From Craspedostauros australis (taxonomy: Eukaryota; Bacillariophyta; Bacillariophyceae; Mastogloiales; Achnanthaceae), in the NCBI GenBank assembly GCA_026770025.1, contig JAMXDE010000036.1, positions 186,001 through 250,000 of the forward strand: 64,000 nt of DNA. The letters are read 5' to 3'. Positions 62,923 to 64,000 of this stretch are shown in pieces (the first letter of the stretch is position 1; each line of letters opens with the position of its first letter). Position numbers and translations under genes: made by a program. Under the pieces are notes generated by a model. That model saw only the letters and a program-made list of their open reading frames with translations. It was not told the DNA's origin and made no database searches.

Positions 62923-63984
62923 TCATTCGTGAGATTTGGTCCCCCGCATCGATCGCTTTGGTCGCTTCGGCTTCTTCGATGGGTGATTGCGGCCTGCTGC
63001 GAGTGACAAAGCCAGCGCTTCACCGAGCATCCCAGTCGTTGGGATCGACGCATTTTCGATGGGGAGAGCTGAAGAGTCCAGCTGACGCATCTGATTTGCG
63101 TTGGAGGTAACGTTCGCATGTTTTCGTGCGGATGTTGAGCTGTTGCCTCGGTCCTCGTATTTCTTGTCGAACAAATGGAACTTGTCCTGAGCCATCTCCT
63201 TCGCCTTTTCCATGCTCGTCTGCTTCTTCCAGGCTTCGTACTCCGACATCTCCCGTCGGTACCTGACCATCTCGACACCTGCTTTGGCGCGATAGTGCTC
63301 CATGGTGGCCTTGTCTGCCGCCTTCCAACGCTTCCCAATGAGCTTCGCCAGACTTTCGAACCCGATCTTGCCGTGCGGTACTTTCTTGCGTTTGCGAGAC
63401 GAGGACGATTCGGAACCGCTGAGATCGTCGTCGTCCGGTGCAATGTCGAGGACTCTGCATCGTTCCTCCTTGAAGAAGATGTTGTACGCCGACAGGGGGC
63501 GCTTGGGCCTCTGCCTTTCCTTTTGCATCACCTGCTGCTCCTTCTTCTGGCTATCCAATGCCATGTCGCCCAGAAGGCCGGCAGAACGTGCACTCCACGG
63601 CCCCAAGATGCCGTTCTGTGCATACTGGTCGCCCTGCCCGGACATGTCCCCAATGTAGTCACCGTTGCCGTTCCCGGCAGCACCGGCATCTGTATTGCTG
63701 GTGTTAATGCTGGCGGCGTTGGCTGGACGAACGGAGCCTCCTGCGCTTGCATCCGTGGCTGCAACAGCATCGCTAGCATCGTAGCTCCCTCCCCTGGTGC
63801 TCGATGCGTTGCTTTGTTGACTGAACTGGCTGTCCCTGCGGCTTTGGAACGCGCGTGGCGACAACGGCTCCAGTTTCCCCATTTCTTCCGAGGCGTGATG
63901 TTGGTTCGGCAGATTCTTGCTGAAGGAGGTGTGCAACGGAGAAGCTTGCGAATCGATGGATGACGCGAAGCTGTCATGGTACAT
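62923..63984 (-). CDS. HMG-box DNA-binding protein
   Basis: 353 residues from ATG 63984. The frame is open to the window edge, so an upstream start is possible. Residues about 1-150 are Ser/Asn/Gly-rich. An HMG box begins at about residue 165 (RPKRPLSAYNIFFKEERCRVL), is split by an acidic/Ser/Lys insertion (APDDDDLSGSESSSSRKRKKVPHG), and continues 'IGFESLAKLIGKRWKAADKATMEHYRAKAGVEMVRYRREMSEYEAWKK'. HMG boxes bend DNA in the minor groove. The insertion between helices 1 and 2 carries a basic RKRKK cluster that may be a nuclear signal. The C-terminus ends KRPKRSMRGTKSHE, also basic. A chromatin protein or transcription regulator is likely. Confidence 0.85.
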   Translation of the reverse strand: MYHDSFASSIDSQASPLHTSFSKNLPNQHHASEEMGKLEPLSPRAFQSRRDSQFSQQSNASSTRGGSYDASDAVAATDASAGGSVRPANAASINTSNTDAGAAGNGNGDYIGDMSGQGDQYAQNGILGPWSARSAGLLGDMALDSQKKEQQVMQKERQRPKRPLSAYNIFFKEERCRVLDIAPDDDDLSGSESSSSRKRKKVPHGKIGFESLAKLIGKRWKAADKATMEHYRAKAGVEMVRYRREMSEYEAWKKQTSMEKAKEMAQDKFHLFDKKYEDRGNSSTSARKHANVTSNANQMRQLDSSALPIENASIPTTGMLGEALALSLAAGRNHPSKKPKRPKRSMRGTKSHE

Positions 63985-64000
63985 GGTGTAGCTGCCGTGG

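Overview
The window looks like nuclear DNA from a diatom (stramenopile alga). The evidence is: eukaryotic genes with few short GT-AG introns (about 200-380 bp); two proteins with plastid-type leaders ending in A-W motifs, the diatom ASAFAP-like signal; two single-pass LRR proteins with a 'QPTSQPT'-type linker, common in diatom surface proteins; and a pore protein whose filter reads TGQGGP. A raphid pennate diatom is possible, but I cannot prove species. No rRNA, tRNA, CRISPR array or bacterial operon was recognised.

Layout. 1-1.1 kb: 3' part of a cation-channel-like gene with an EF hand. 1.4-6.9 kb (-): UPF2, the nonsense-mediated decay scaffold, in two exons. 8-8.8 kb: a small disordered protein with a C-terminal membrane anchor. 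8.9-11.9 kb: a complete DNA transposon with piggyBac-type transposase, terminal inverted repeats, 8-bp flanking direct repeats and one internal stop codon. 13.4-20.4 kb: two tandem LRR transmembrane proteins. 21.0-23.4 kb (-): a secreted or ER-targeted protein with two SET domains. 23.6-45.4 kb: three head-to-tail copies of a ~7 kb unit, each holding an ankyrin-repeat gene (+) and a type II pantothenate kinase gene (-) facing each other. The units are joined by identical 39-bp perfect hairpins. 46.7-48.9 kb: a fourth, diverged ankyrin gene with a C-terminal frameshift. 50.3-54.3 kb (-): RTF1 of the Paf1 complex, with an unusual repeated RGGGK/acidic N-terminus. 54.8-56.1 kb (-): a plastid/thylakoid PDZ-like + FKBP protein. 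56.6-58.6 kb: a type II membrane protein resembling a glycosyltransferase. 58.9-60.0 kb (-): a plastid SDR with altered catalytic residues. 62.9-64 kb (-): an HMG-box protein.

Housekeeping genes (UPF2, RTF1, FKBP, PanK, HMG box) are interleaved with fast-evolving families (LRR, ankyrin) and one mobile element. The most informative structure is the ankyrin/PanK triplication. Only the third PanK copy keeps its 5' end and membrane segment. The ankyrin genes differ by 3, 2 and 1 copies of a 36-residue module. The duplication joints carry the same palindrome. Gene models below were built by hand from reading frame, splice sites and intron phase, with no transcript evidence.
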